From contig NZ_FXWJ01000004.1 of the NCBI RefSeq assembly GCF_900177795.1, forward strand, positions 514,918 through 578,917: a stretch of 64,000 bases of DNA, read 5' to 3'. Shown here in pieces: positions 8,957 to 16,856 of the stretch. A program made the position numbers and the translations under genes. The notes beneath the pieces were generated by a model, which made no database searches, was not told the origin of the DNA, and was given only the letters and a program-made list of their open reading frames with translations. Each line of letters begins with the position of its first letter. The stretch's first letter is position 1. Source of the DNA: Plantibacter elymi (nom. nud.) (lineage in GTDB: Bacteria > Actinomycetota > Actinomycetes > Actinomycetales > Microbacteriaceae).

Positions 8957-9217
8957 GTGCCGACCATCGTCGTAGAAGTCATGCCGAAAGCCGAACTGCT
9001 GGACCCCCAGGGCAAGGCCGTCGCCGGCGCCCTCGCGCGTCTCGGCAAGAGCGAGTTCACCGATGTCCGCATCGGCAAGCGCTTCGAGCTCACGGTCGAC
9101 GGCCCCATCACCGACGCCACGCGCGCCACGGTGCAGCAGATCGCCGACGACATCCTCTCGAACGCCGTGATCGAGGACGTCGTGGCCATCCACTACCCCG
9201 AGGGCTCCGAGGCATGA
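8957..9217 (+). CDS. purS: Phosphoribosylformylglycinamidine synthase subunit PurS
   Basis: This small subunit (86 aa) of the three-component FGAM synthase bridges PurQ and PurL so that ammonia passes between them in purine step 4. The sequence is typical: [17 protein letters not shown], then [17 protein letters not shown] and [18 protein letters not shown]. The GTG start (8957) is chosen because the protein then begins PTIVVEVMP, matching family length; upstream in-frame codons would run into the promoter. The stop overlaps the purQ start (ATGA). The large subunit is not adjacent but 15 kb downstream. Confidence 0.95.
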   Translation: MPTIVVEVMPKAELLDPQGKAVAGALARLGKSEFTDVRIGKRFELTVDGPITDATRATVQQIADDILSNAVIEDVVAIHYPEGSEA

Positions 9218-9915
9218 CGACCCGTATCGGTGTCATCACCTTCCCTGGTTCGCTCGATGACCGCGACGCCCAGCGCGCGGTCCGCATGGCGGGTGCCGAG
9301 CCCGTCGCGCTCTGGCACGGCGACCACGACCTCCAGGGCGTCGACGCCGTCATCCTTCCGGGTGGCTTCAGCTACGGCGACTACCTCCGCGCCGGCGCGA
9401 TCGCCGCAGTCTCGCCGATCATGACCGAGTTGAAGGACGCCGCGGGCAAGGGCATGCCGATCCTCGGGATCTGCAACGGCTTCCAGATGCTCGTCGAGGC
9501 GCATCTGCTGCCCGGTGGCCTCATCCGGAACGCCCACCAGCAGTTCATCCGTCGCGACCAGCTGCTCACGGTGGAGAACGCCGACACCGCCTGGACCCAC
9601 CAGTTCTCGAAGGGGCAGGAGATCACCATCCCGCTCAAGAACGCCGACGGTGGCTACATCGCCGACGCCGAGACCCTGGCGCGCGTCGAGGGCGAGGGCC
9701 TGGTCGCCTTCCGCTACGCGGGCGTGAACCCGAACGGTTCCCTCGACGACATCGCCGGGCTCACGAACCCGGCCGGCAACGTCGTCGGGCTCATGCCGCA
9801 CCCCGAGCACGCGATCGAGCCGGGCTTCGGTCCCGACACCCCGCTCGCCATGCGCTCCGGTGTCGACGGTCTCGCCTTCTTCACGAGCGCCGTGCAGGCC
9901 CTCCAGGCGGTCTAG
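9214..9915 (+). CDS. purQ: Phosphoribosylformylglycinamidine synthase, glutaminase subunit PurQ
   Basis: This class I glutamine amidotransferase (233 aa) supplies ammonia for conversion of FGAR to FGAM. The catalytic triad is visible: nucleophile about C87 in [11 protein letters not shown], and about H196 and E198 in MPHPEHAIE. The N-terminal [21 protein letters not shown] is the usual PurQ start. It is coupled to purS by a 4-nt overlap and followed immediately by a structured palindromic repeat that probably ends transcription. Complex partner PurL is encoded at 25242-27575. Confidence 0.95.
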   Translation: MTTRIGVITFPGSLDDRDAQRAVRMAGAEPVALWHGDHDLQGVDAVILPGGFSYGDYLRAGAIAAVSPIMTELKDAAGKGMPILGICNGFQMLVEAHLLPGGLIRNAHQQFIRRDQLLTVENADTAWTHQFSKGQEITIPLKNADGGYIADAETLARVEGEGLVAFRYAGVNPNGSLDDIAGLTNPAGNVVGLMPHPEHAIEPGFGPDTPLAMRSGVDGLAFFTSAVQALQAV

Positions 9916-9917
9916 CC

Positions 9918-9979
9918 CGTTCGTTCGCCCATTTTTGGGCGAGGGAACGTTCGGTAGCCCAAACTTGGGCGAACGAACG
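9918..9979. repeat. RptB nested inverted repeat (possible terminator)
   Basis: A 14-bp perfect inverted repeat CGTTCGTTCGCCCA (9918-9931) / TGGGCGAACGAACG (9966-9979) encloses two competing inner hairpins: TCGCCCA-TTTT-TGGGCGA (9925-9942) and GCCCAA-AC-TTGGGC (9957-9970). A related element lies at 43261-43318. It follows purQ by 2 nt and can serve as its terminator; alternative pairings are possible. Confidence 0.8.
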
Positions 9980-9996
9980 CACCGGCTACGATCGAA

Positions 9997-10012
9997 GCTG
10001 GTCGGACCAATC
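9997..10012. promoter_or_regulatory. Candidate autoregulatory operator of the GntR gene
   Basis: GCTGGTCGGACCAATC matches the TGGT-NNN-ACCAAT pattern of the two perfect operators at 10768 and 10826 (one half-site base differs). It lies just before the ribosome site (GAGGGGG, 10013-10019) of the regulator gene, so the protein probably represses its own transcription. Confidence 0.6.
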
Positions 10013-10024
10013 GAGGGGGCGGAT

Positions 10025-10726
10025 GTGGCTGAACCGCTCGAAGCGCTCGTGAGTCGCCTCATCGAGCTCTCCACCCCGGAGCCGGACACGACGGCGAGAC
10101 GGCTCCCCCCGGAGCGCGAACTCGGCGAGGCACTGGAGATGAGCCGCGGCGCGCTCCGCGAACAGCTCGCCGTGCTGGAGCGACTGGGGTTCCTGTATCG
10201 GACGCAGGGACGCGGCACCTACCTGGACGCCCCCGGCGACGACTTCGTCCGGAGCTGGTTCACGATCTCCCGCCAGCTCGGCCATCTGACGGACCAGCAG
10301 TTCGCCCGCTCGCGGATGCTCCTCGAGGAGACCGTCGCGGAGGCCGCGGCCAGCCTGGTGACCGATGAACAGATCGCCCTCCTCCGCTCCGACGTCGACC
10401 GGATGATCGAGGCAACGCGAGCTGGTGACCACGAGGCCGCCCTCGAAGCGGACGTGACGTTCCACAGCCGCTTGAACGCGATCGTCGACGATCCGATCTT
10501 CCGGCTCATGCACGAGGGCTTCAGCCACGTCCTCCGCGAGGCGATCCGCACCAGGCGGCTGCAGGCCATCGCCGTCGAGGAGCCCGACGAACACGGCGTC
10601 CGCAACACCGACAGCGTCCACTACGCCGTCGTCGACGCCCTTGTCTCCCGCGATCCTGAAGCCGCGCGCCGAGCCATGCACCAGCACTTCGTCGATTGGC
10701 TGCGGCTCGGCGTCGACGCGCACTGA
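10025..10726 (+). CDS. FadR-subfamily GntR transcriptional regulator
   Basis: The protein (233 aa) has a winged-helix domain at residues ~5-75 (RRLPPERELGEALEMSRGALREQLAVLERLGFLYRTQGRGTYL split over the HTH) and an FCD ligand domain after it. Metal-type FCD positions include the Arg/Asp-rich VDRMIEATRAGDHEAALEAD followed by FHSRL, and a late His in DSVHYAVVDAL. The GTG at 10025 is chosen over upstream codons because GAGGGGG precedes it by 5 nt and the frame upstream crosses the RptB repeat. It sits immediately upstream of the dehydrogenase/transketolase/kinase operon, whose promoter carries matching operators. Ligand unknown, probably a sugar acid. Confidence 0.85.
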   Translation: MAEPLEALVSRLIELSTPEPDTTARRLPPERELGEALEMSRGALREQLAVLERLGFLYRTQGRGTYLDAPGDDFVRSWFTISRQLGHLTDQQFARSRMLLEETVAEAAASLVTDEQIALLRSDVDRMIEATRAGDHEAALEADVTFHSRLNAIVDDPIFRLMHEGFSHVLREAIRTRRLQAIAVEEPDEHGVRNTDSVHYAVVDALVSRDPEAARRAMHQHFVDWLRLGVDAH

Positions 10727-10767
10727 CCGTTGCGGCCCGCACGCCTGGACCCCCGCACGGCCTCCAC

Positions 10768-10842
10768 ATTGGTCCAACCAATACTTGACAAGCGCGAGAG
10801 GGTCGCCATACGATCGTCCGCAGCAGATTGGTTCAACCAATC
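10768..10842 (+). promoter_or_regulatory. Promoter flanked by two GntR operators
   Basis: Two operators, ATTGGTCCAACCAAT (10768-10782) and GATTGGTTCAACCAATC (10826-10842), have perfect ATTGGT/ACCAAT arms around 3-nt centres and fit the published FadR-subfamily consensus TNGTNNNACNA. Between them lie TTGACA (10785-10790, ideal -35) and an ATACGA-like -10 (~10808-10813). One operator abuts the -35 and the other covers the start region, the arrangement expected for repression. The operon start codon follows at 10876. Confidence 0.8.
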
Positions 10843-10875
10843 ATCCGCTCACCCCGCGCACCGATGGAGGACGCC

Positions 10876-11760
10876 ATGGCGACGACGCCACAGCCCGCAA
10901 CCACGCTCACCTTCGTCGGCATCGGCGCGATCGGGCTCCCGATGGCCGCCCAGCTCGTGGCCGCCGGCCACTGCGTCACGGGCGTCGACCCGTTCCCCAC
11001 AGCGCACGAGCGCGCCTCCGCCGTCGGCCTCGACGCCGTGTCCTCGATCGCTGAAGCACCCCGGGCCGAGGTCGTCATCGTGATGGTGGCGACGCCGGAC
11101 CAGCTCTCGACCCTCGTCGACCAAGCGCTCGAGGCCACGGACGTCGCCGGACAGACCTGGGTGGTCATGAGCACGGTCGGCCCCGCGTCCGTCGCCGAGC
11201 AGGGCGCCCGCCTCACCGGAGCCGGGGCATCCGTCGTCGACGCGCCGGTCACCGGCGGCGTCGCCCGGGCCCGCACCGGCGAACTGTCCCTCTTCGTGTC
11301 CGGCCCCACCGCGGCGACCGACGCCGTGTCGGGCGTGCTCGGGGCACTCGGCGCCGTCCGGATCGTCGGCGAGGCCGTCGGCGACGGTCAGGGCATCAAG
11401 GTGGTCAACCAGCACCTCTGCGCCGTGCACATCGTCGCGGCCGCCGAAGCGCTCGCCCTCGCCGAATCCCTCGGCCTCGACCCGGCGACCGTGCTCCCCC
11501 TGGTCGAGTCCGGCGCCGCGGCGTCTTGGATGCTCTCCGACCGCGGGCCGCGGATGCTGCAGGGCACCGACGTCGAGGTCACGAGCCAGATCAACATCTT
11601 CGTCAAGGACGCCGGACTCGTGGCCGATGCGGCGAGCGCTGCGGGGGCGTCGACGCCCGTCCTCGACGCCGCCCGCGAGCGGTACCTGGCCGCGGCCGAA
11701 GCCGGCCTGGGCACCCGCGACGACTCCCGCGTGATCGAGACCTATCGCCCGAGCATCTGA
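10876..11760 (+). CDS. NAD(P)-dependent beta-hydroxyacid dehydrogenase (3-hydroxyisobutyrate/threonate dehydrogenase-like)
   Basis: A protein of 294 aa with the N-terminal Rossmann motif FVGIGAIGLPMAAQLVAAGH, the substrate segment DAPVTGGVARARTGELSLFVSG and the catalytic lysine in GDGQGIKVVNQHLC, all hallmarks of the family that includes 3-hydroxyisobutyrate, tartronate semialdehyde and L-threonate (LtnD) dehydrogenases. The ATG at 10876 is preceded by GGAGG (10866-10870). The DUF1537 kinase in the same operon favours an LtnD-like role: oxidation of a four-carbon (or branched five-carbon) sugar acid at C2 or C3 before phosphorylation. Exact substrate is not readable. Confidence 0.82.
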   Translation: MATTPQPATTLTFVGIGAIGLPMAAQLVAAGHCVTGVDPFPTAHERASAVGLDAVSSIAEAPRAEVVIVMVATPDQLSTLVDQALEATDVAGQTWVVMSTVGPASVAEQGARLTGAGASVVDAPVTGGVARARTGELSLFVSGPTAATDAVSGVLGALGAVRIVGEAVGDGQGIKVVNQHLCAVHIVAAAEALALAESLGLDPATVLPLVESGAAASWMLSDRGPRMLQGTDVEVTSQINIFVKDAGLVADAASAAGASTPVLDAARERYLAAAEAGLGTRDDSRVIETYRPSI

Positions 11761-11808
11761 GCGTCGCACGACCGCACGACCCCGCACCATTCGTTCAAGG
11801 AGGAACCC

Positions 11809-13137
11809 ATGGCACACCCCACCCCAGCACCGGCTCCGGTGAAGGACAACCCGATCAAGGTCTCGACGGCCTCCATGATCGGGACGGCCGTCGAGAGCTA
11901 CGACTTCTTCATCTACGGCACCGCGGCGGCCGCCTACTTCGGCACGGCCTTCTTCCACGCGGAGAACGCCTTCGTCGGTGTCCTCGCGAGCTTCGCGACC
12001 CTGGCGATCGGCTTCCTCTTCCGTCCACTCGGCGGCTACCTCGCGGGCCACTTCGGTGACCGGATCGGCCGCAAGACCATCCTCATCTGGGCGCTGTCGA
12101 TCATGGGCGTCGCGACGTTCCTCATCGGTGTCCTCCCGACCTACGCGTCCGTCGGTGTCCTCGCGCCGATCCTCCTGATCGTGCTGCGCGCGGTGCAGGG
12201 CATCGGGTACGGCGCCGAGTGGGGCGGCGCCGTCCTGATGGCGGTCGAGCACGCTCCCCTCCGCCGTCGCGGGTTCTTCGGCGCGGTCCCGCAGATCGGC
12301 ATCCCCGCCGGCCTGCTGCTCGCGAACGGTTCCTTCCTCCTGAGCGCCGCATTGTTCGAGGGCGACTGGGTGTGGAGGGTGCCGTTCCTGTTCTCCATCG
12401 TGATGGTCGCCATCGGCCTCTGGATCCGCCTCGGCATCCACGAGTCACCCGACTTCGAGCAGATGAAGGCCGCCGGCGAGATCCACAAGCGCCCCGCGGT
12501 ACAGGTCATCAAGCAGGACTGGCGGGTCATCCTTCGGATCATCGGCCTGCGTCTCGCCGAGACCGGCGGCTACTACATCACGACGAGCTTCGCCCTGTCG
12601 TACGTCGTCCTCGCCGGTGTCTCCGACAAGCAGTACGTCCTGTACGGCACGCTCGTCGGCTCGGCGCTCGGCCTCGGGACACACCTCGCCTACGGCGCAC
12701 TCAGCGACCGTATCGGCCGTCGGAACGTGTTCCTCATCGGCTCGATCTTCACGATCCTGTTCGGCATCCCGATGTTCCTGCTCATCAACACGGGCGCCGT
12801 CATCATGATCATCGTCGCCGTCACCTTGAGCCTGATCCTGAGCCACGACCCGATCTTCGCCGTCGAAGGGTCCTGGTTCTCCGAGCAGTTCGACCGGAAC
12901 GTTCGTTCGTCGGGCATCTCGCTCGGCTACAACGGTGCGAGCGTCATCGCGGGCCTCCTGCCCTTCATCGCGACTGCTCTCTACGGCTGGATCGGTTGGA
13001 TCGGCCCCGCTGTGCTCCTCAGCGCACTCGGGATCGTCTCCACCCTCTGCGCGCTCACCGCCCGCGAGACCGCGCCCATCAAGACGGGGCAGCTGTCCCG
13101 TCCGGACGGCCGTCAGGCCGAGCTCCTCCGCCGCTGA
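11809..13137 (+). CDS. MFS transporter, metabolite:H+ symporter (MHS) family
   Basis: The protein (442 aa) has 12 predicted membrane spans. The MHS-family marks are clear: IGTAVESYDFFIYGTAAA at the first span, GFLFRPLGGYLAGHFGDRIGRKTIL in loop 2-3, RAVQGIGYGAEWGGAVLMAVEHAP in span 4-5, and the repeat LSDRIGRRNVFLIG in the second half. Relatives (ShiA, KgtP, ProP) import organic acids or osmolytes by proton symport. Here it is the probable importer of the acid processed by the flanking dehydrogenase and kinase. An AAGGAGG site (11797-11803) fixes the start. Confidence 0.88.
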   Translation: MAHPTPAPAPVKDNPIKVSTASMIGTAVESYDFFIYGTAAAAYFGTAFFHAENAFVGVLASFATLAIGFLFRPLGGYLAGHFGDRIGRKTILIWALSIMGVATFLIGVLPTYASVGVLAPILLIVLRAVQGIGYGAEWGGAVLMAVEHAPLRRRGFFGAVPQIGIPAGLLLANGSFLLSAALFEGDWVWRVPFLFSIVMVAIGLWIRLGIHESPDFEQMKAAGEIHKRPAVQVIKQDWRVILRIIGLRLAETGGYYITTSFALSYVVLAGVSDKQYVLYGTLVGSALGLGTHLAYGALSDRIGRRNVFLIGSIFTILFGIPMFLLINTGAVIMIIVAVTLSLILSHDPIFAVEGSWFSEQFDRNVRSSGISLGYNGASVIAGLLPFIATALYGWIGWIGPAVLLSALGIVSTLCALTARETAPIKTGQLSRPDGRQAELLRR

Positions 13138-13158
13138 TCCCGCTCCACGATCCACCGC

Positions 13159-13192
13159 GGGTGGTGGCGGGCGACCGACGCCGTCACCACCC
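13159..13192 (+). terminator. Intercistronic hairpin before the transketolase genes
   Basis: GGGTGGTG (13159-13166) pairs with CACCACCC (13185-13192) in the 74-nt gap between the symporter and transketolase genes; GGCGG/CCGTC can extend it partly. It may reduce read-through or stabilise the mRNA end. Weak as a true terminator. Confidence 0.35.
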
Positions 13193-13211
13193 GATCCGGA
13201 AGGAACCCCGC

Positions 13212-14105
13212 ATGACCTCCACCATCACCAGCACGGTCGACCAGACCGCGACCCGCTCGTCGCGAAGCGCCGCCGTCGCGGCGGCCGCTCACCGCATCCG
13301 TCACCACATCCTCGACATGGGCGAGGTGCAGGGCCAGGGTTACGTCGGCCAGGGACTCGGCGCCGCCGACATCCTCGCCACCGCCTACGCCGACCTCCTG
13401 CGGCTCCGCCCGTCCGACCCACACTGGGAGGGTCGCGACCGCTTCCTGCTGTCGACCGGTCACTACGCGATCGGTCTGTACGCGGCGCTCGCCGAAGCGG
13501 GAGTCGTCCCGGTCGAGGAACTGGAGACCTACGGTTCCGACGACTCCCGCCTGCCGATGTCCGGCATGGCCAGCTACACCCCCGGCATGGAGATCTCCGG
13601 CGGTTCCCTCGGCCACGGGCTGGGCGTCGCCGTGGGCATGGCCCTCGGCCTCCGCCTGCAGGGGAACGACGCCCGCGTCGTGAACTTCCTGTCCGACGGT
13701 GAACTCGACGAAGGGTCCACCTGGGAGGCCGCGATGGGCGCGCACCACCACCGCCTCGGCAACCTCCTGGCCTTCGTCGACATGAACGCCCTGCAGGCGG
13801 ACGGCCCCACGGCCGGCGTCCTCAGCATCGAACCGGCCCACGAGAAGTGGGCGTCGTTCGGCTGGTTCACCCAGCGCGTCGACGGCAACGACGTCGACGC
13901 CCTGCTGACGGCCGTCGACCGGGCGACCGCGGTCTCAGCCGCCGACGGCACCCCGGCCGTGATCCTCTGCGACACCCTCGTCGGACGCGGCGTACCACTG
14001 CTCGAGCAGCGGGAGAAGGCGCACTTCATGAAGATCGACGAACACGAGTGGCAGCTGTGCCGCGACCAACTGACCGCAGGACTCGATGGGACGGACCAGG
14101 CATGA
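13212..14105 (+). CDS. Transketolase N-terminal subunit (TPP-binding half)
   Basis: A 297-aa protein equivalent to the first half of transketolase. RDRFLLSTGHYAIGLYAALAEAG, GSLGHGLGVAVGMALGLRL and the TPP/metal motif LSDGELDEGSTWEAAMGAHHHRLGNL...DMNALQADG are present (the usual GDGE reads SDGE, as in many split enzymes). The start (13212) has AAGGAA 6-7 nt upstream. It overlaps the C-terminal subunit by 4 nt, so the two are made together and form an alpha2beta2 enzyme. Split transketolases often act in dedicated catabolic routes (for example apulose-4-phosphate cleavage), which fits this operon better than the central pentose phosphate pathway. Confidence 0.9.
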   Translation: MTSTITSTVDQTATRSSRSAAVAAAAHRIRHHILDMGEVQGQGYVGQGLGAADILATAYADLLRLRPSDPHWEGRDRFLLSTGHYAIGLYAALAEAGVVPVEELETYGSDDSRLPMSGMASYTPGMEISGGSLGHGLGVAVGMALGLRLQGNDARVVNFLSDGELDEGSTWEAAMGAHHHRLGNLLAFVDMNALQADGPTAGVLSIEPAHEKWASFGWFTQRVDGNDVDALLTAVDRATAVSAADGTPAVILCDTLVGRGVPLLEQREKAHFMKIDEHEWQLCRDQLTAGLDGTDQA

Positions 14106-15112
14106 ACACCGCGATCACGACCCCGAGGCTCAAGACGTCCGCGATGATCGCGTCGTTCGCCGACCCCGGTCAGCGCACCTCGCCTGCGCCCTTCGGACAC
14201 GCGCTCGCGAAGCTCGCCGAGACGGACCCCCGCGTCGTCGGCCTGTCCGCCGACCTCAGCAAGTACACCGACATGCACGTCTTCGCGAAGGCCCACCCGG
14301 AGCGCTTCTTCCAGATGGGGATGGCCGAGCAGTTGCTGTACGGCACCGCCGCCGGCATGGCGGAGACGGGTCTCGTCCCTTTCGCGTCGACCTACTCCGT
14401 CTTCGCCGCCCGTCGGGCGTACGACTTCATCTGCCTCGACATCGCCGAGCCGAACCTCAACGTCAACATCGTGGGCGGGCTCCCTGGGCTCACGACGGGG
14501 TACGGACCCAGCCACCAGGCGACCGAGGACGTCGCGATCTTCCGCGGCATGCCGAACCTCACGATCGTCGACCCGTGCGACGCCCTCGACATCGAGCAGG
14601 CCGTCCCGCAGCTCGCCGCCCATGAAGGCCCGACCTACCTGCGACTGCTCCGCGGGAACGTCCCGATGGTCCTCGACGAGTACGACTACACCTTCGAGCT
14701 CGGTAGGGCGAAAGTCCTCCGACCCGGTGCCGACGTCGTGCTCATCTCCAGCGGGCTCATGACGATGCGGGCCCTACAGGCGGCGGAGGCGCTCGCGGCA
14801 CATCATCTCGACGTCTCGGTCGTCCACACGCCGACGATCAAGCCGTTCGACGAGGCGACGGTCCTCGCCGAGATCGACACTCCGCGCCTCGCGGTGACCC
14901 TCGAGAACCACACCGTCGTCGGTGGGCTGTTCGAGACGGTCGCGAGCGCGGTCGTGCGCCGCGGGCTCGGGAAGCGGGTCGTCCCGATCGGCCTCCCCGA
15001 CGCGTTCCTCGACGCTGGGGCGCTCCCGACCCTCCACGAACGCTACGGACTCGCGACGACCAGTATCGTCGATCGCGTACTCACCGAACTCCGTCGCGAC
15101 GACACCGCTTAG
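14102..15112 (+). CDS. Transketolase C-terminal subunit (Pyr half)
   Basis: This 336-aa protein matches the second half of transketolase: the Pyr domain with the catalytic glutamate in FFQMGMAEQLLYGTAAGMA, GGLPGLTTGYGPSHQATEDVAIFRGMPNL and YLRLLRGNVP, then the C-terminal Rossmann-like domain (DVVLISSGLMTMRALQAAE, VVHTPTIKPFD, LENHTVVGGL). The ATG overlaps the stop of the N-terminal subunit. A long in-frame extension upstream lies inside the partner gene and is rejected. Together they transfer a two-carbon unit from a ketose phosphate; the substrate here is probably the product of the DUF1537 kinase that follows 6 nt downstream. Confidence 0.9.
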   Translation: MNTAITTPRLKTSAMIASFADPGQRTSPAPFGHALAKLAETDPRVVGLSADLSKYTDMHVFAKAHPERFFQMGMAEQLLYGTAAGMAETGLVPFASTYSVFAARRAYDFICLDIAEPNLNVNIVGGLPGLTTGYGPSHQATEDVAIFRGMPNLTIVDPCDALDIEQAVPQLAAHEGPTYLRLLRGNVPMVLDEYDYTFELGRAKVLRPGADVVLISSGLMTMRALQAAEALAAHHLDVSVVHTPTIKPFDEATVLAEIDTPRLAVTLENHTVVGGLFETVASAVVRRGLGKRVVPIGLPDAFLDAGALPTLHERYGLATTSIVDRVLTELRRDDTA

Positions 15113-15118
15113 GACGCT

Positions 15119-16372
15119 ATGAAAACCCTCATCCTCGACGACGACCCCACCGGCACGCAGTCGGCCTCCGGCGTCGACGTCCTGCTCGAGTGGGACGCCG
15201 ACCTCATCGAGCAGGCCCTCGACGAAGCCGACGCGGTCTACCTGCTCACCAACACCCGCGCCGTCCCTGAGGAGGAGGCAGTCGCGCTCCTCGAACGCAC
15301 TCGAACCGAGGCGGAGGAGGCGGGACGCCGTCTCGGCGAGCGGGTGCACATCGTCCTCCGAGGAGACTCGACCCTGCGCGGGCACGTGTTCCCCGAGACC
15401 GCGGTCTTCACCGGGGACCGCAGCGTCATCGTGTTCGTTCCGGCCTTCCCAGAGGGCGGGCGCACGACGATCGACGGCACCCACTACGTCCGGATCGGTG
15501 ACGAGACGCTGCCGGCCCACGAGACGGAGTACGCCCAGGACCCCGTGTTCCCGTTCCGCTCGGGACACCTGCCGGACTACGTGCGCGAACAGTCCGGGCG
15601 GGAGGCCGCCCACTTCGGTCTGGCGGATCTCCGCGACGGCGCCGCCGAGTTCCGTGCAGCTCTCCGCGATGCCGTTCCCGGAACGGTGCTCCTTCCGGAC
15701 GCGGAGACCGGAGACGACGTCCGGGTCATCGCGCAGGCCATCACGACGGCATGGGCCGACGGAGCCGACGTGGTCGTCCGGTCCGCGTCCCCCCTCGCTG
15801 CGGCCATCGCGGGCGTCGAGAGCGACGGCCTCCTCCCCTCGCCGCTCGTCGCGAAGCCGGTCGCCGCGCTCCTCGTCTGCGGCTCCCACACCATCGGTGC
15901 GACGCGACAGCTCGCGCCCGTCGAGGCGGCGTTCGGCCCCGCTGAGATCGTCCCGACGAGCGACGCCCTCCAGGATGCCGTCGCCACCGGACGGGCCGTG
16001 GCGGAGGTCGCTCGAGCGAGACTCGCCGCGACGGGGTTCGCCGCGATCTCGTCCGAGCGGGAACGGGACGCCTCGCACAACACGCTCGACCACGGCGAGC
16101 GGGTGATGACCGCACTGACGTCGGCGACCGCTGCGCTCCGAGGATCGGTGGAGGTCGTCGTGTCGAAGGGCGGCATCACCTCCGCCGAGGTCGCCCGGGT
16201 CGGCCTCGGCGCCAGGCGCGCGCGCGTCCTCGGACAAGTGCTGCCCGGGGTCTCGGTGTGGAGCGTGGTGACACCCGAGGACGAGGAGAAGCTCTACGTG
16301 GTCGTCCCGGGCAACGTCGGCGACCCGTCGACGATCGTCGACGTCCTTGCAGCGCTCGGCCGGACCGCCTAG
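15119..16372 (+). CDS. Four-carbon acid sugar kinase family protein (DUF1537, OtnK/DtnK-like)
   Basis: The 417-aa protein has the two-domain DUF1537 layout. The N-terminal substrate domain begins ILDDDPTGTQSASGV and has LLTNTRAVPEEEAV and VLRGDSTLRGH; the C-terminal nucleotide domain shows LLVCGSHTIGATRQ, VVVSKGGITSAEVARVGLGARRARVLGQVLPGVSVW and VVVPGNVGD. Characterised members phosphorylate 3-oxo-tetronates, erythronate/threonate derivatives or 3-oxo-isoapionate. No OtnC-type decarboxylase or OtnI isomerase is nearby; the split transketolase takes that place in the operon. Its stop overlaps the convergent HxlR gene by 4 nt, so transcription must end inside that gene or be blocked by it. Confidence 0.9.
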   Translation: MKTLILDDDPTGTQSASGVDVLLEWDADLIEQALDEADAVYLLTNTRAVPEEEAVALLERTRTEAEEAGRRLGERVHIVLRGDSTLRGHVFPETAVFTGDRSVIVFVPAFPEGGRTTIDGTHYVRIGDETLPAHETEYAQDPVFPFRSGHLPDYVREQSGREAAHFGLADLRDGAAEFRAALRDAVPGTVLLPDAETGDDVRVIAQAITTAWADGADVVVRSASPLAAAIAGVESDGLLPSPLVAKPVAALLVCGSHTIGATRQLAPVEAAFGPAEIVPTSDALQDAVATGRAVAEVARARLAATGFAAISSERERDASHNTLDHGERVMTALTSATAALRGSVEVVVSKGGITSAEVARVGLGARRARVLGQVLPGVSVWSVVTPEDEEKLYVVVPGNVGDPSTIVDVLAALGRTA

Positions 16373-16740
16373 CGCCCGAGGATCTCCGACGCGTTGTGGT
16401 CGATCCACGCCATCAACGGCATCAGGTGCTCATTGAGGTCGCGACCCCGGTCGCTCAGGCTGTACTCGACACGGGGCGGGATCTCGGGGTGCGCGACGCG
16501 GACGACGAGGCCGTCCTCCTCGAGCGTGCGGAGCGTCTGGGCCAGCATCTTCTCGCTGATGCCCTGGACCACCCGTCGCAGCTCACCCCAGCGATGGGTG
16601 CCGTCGGACAGCGCCAGGAGGACGAGGACGCCCCATTTGCTGGTCACGTGGTCGAGCACCGTGCGCGAGGGGCAGGCGGCCGGCAGGATGCCGTCGGTGA
16701 ATCCGGGGCGTCTTCCCAGCTGCGTGTCTACGCTCGTCAT
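16369..16740 (-). CDS. HxlR family winged-helix regulator
   Basis: A 123-aa single-domain protein with the HxlR/DUF24 signature: SKWGVLVLLALSDGTHRWGELRRVVQGISEKMLAQTLRTLEEDGLVVR, the wing RVEYSLSDRGRDL, and an N-terminal Cys (PAACPSRTVLDH) that in QorR/HypR/YodB members senses quinones, aldehydes or disulfide stress. It is divergent from a QorB-like gene, reproducing the YtfH/YtfG pairing, and probably represses it until oxidised. Convergent with the DUF1537 kinase gene (4-nt overlap). Confidence 0.9.
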   Translation of the reverse strand: MTSVDTQLGRRPGFTDGILPAACPSRTVLDHVTSKWGVLVLLALSDGTHRWGELRRVVQGISEKMLAQTLRTLEEDGLVVRVAHPEIPPRVEYSLSDRGRDLNEHLMPLMAWIDHNASEILGR

Positions 16741-16750
16741 GGCTCATTCC

Positions 16751-16804
16751 TTACTCGTCGGACAGTAGCTTACCTCAAAGTGGGTACTGCAGATCGGGAA
16801 GTAA
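16751..16804. promoter_or_regulatory. HxlR-type operator between divergent genes
   Basis: Two nested inverted repeats sit midway between the starts: CAGTA (16763-16767) with TACTG (16785-16789), and TTACT (16751-16755) with AGTAA (16800-16804). This compact symmetry matches the dyads bound by dimeric HxlR proteins and would allow one site to control both genes. Confidence 0.5.
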
Positions 16805-16856
16805 TGTGATCGGAAGCGGGTTCCTCCTCAGCGAACCCCATCGAAAGGACCCTCAC

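Noticed and set aside
10828..10875. Upstream TTG or ATG starts for the beta-hydroxyacid dehydrogenase (10828, 10864)
   Set aside because: They would place coding sequence over the operator or ribosome site; GGAGG at 10866 favours ATG 10876.
13212..15112. Frameshifted single transketolase gene
   Set aside because: The two halves overlap by an ATGA, each has its own proper start, and split transketolases are a known class, so this is not a broken gene.
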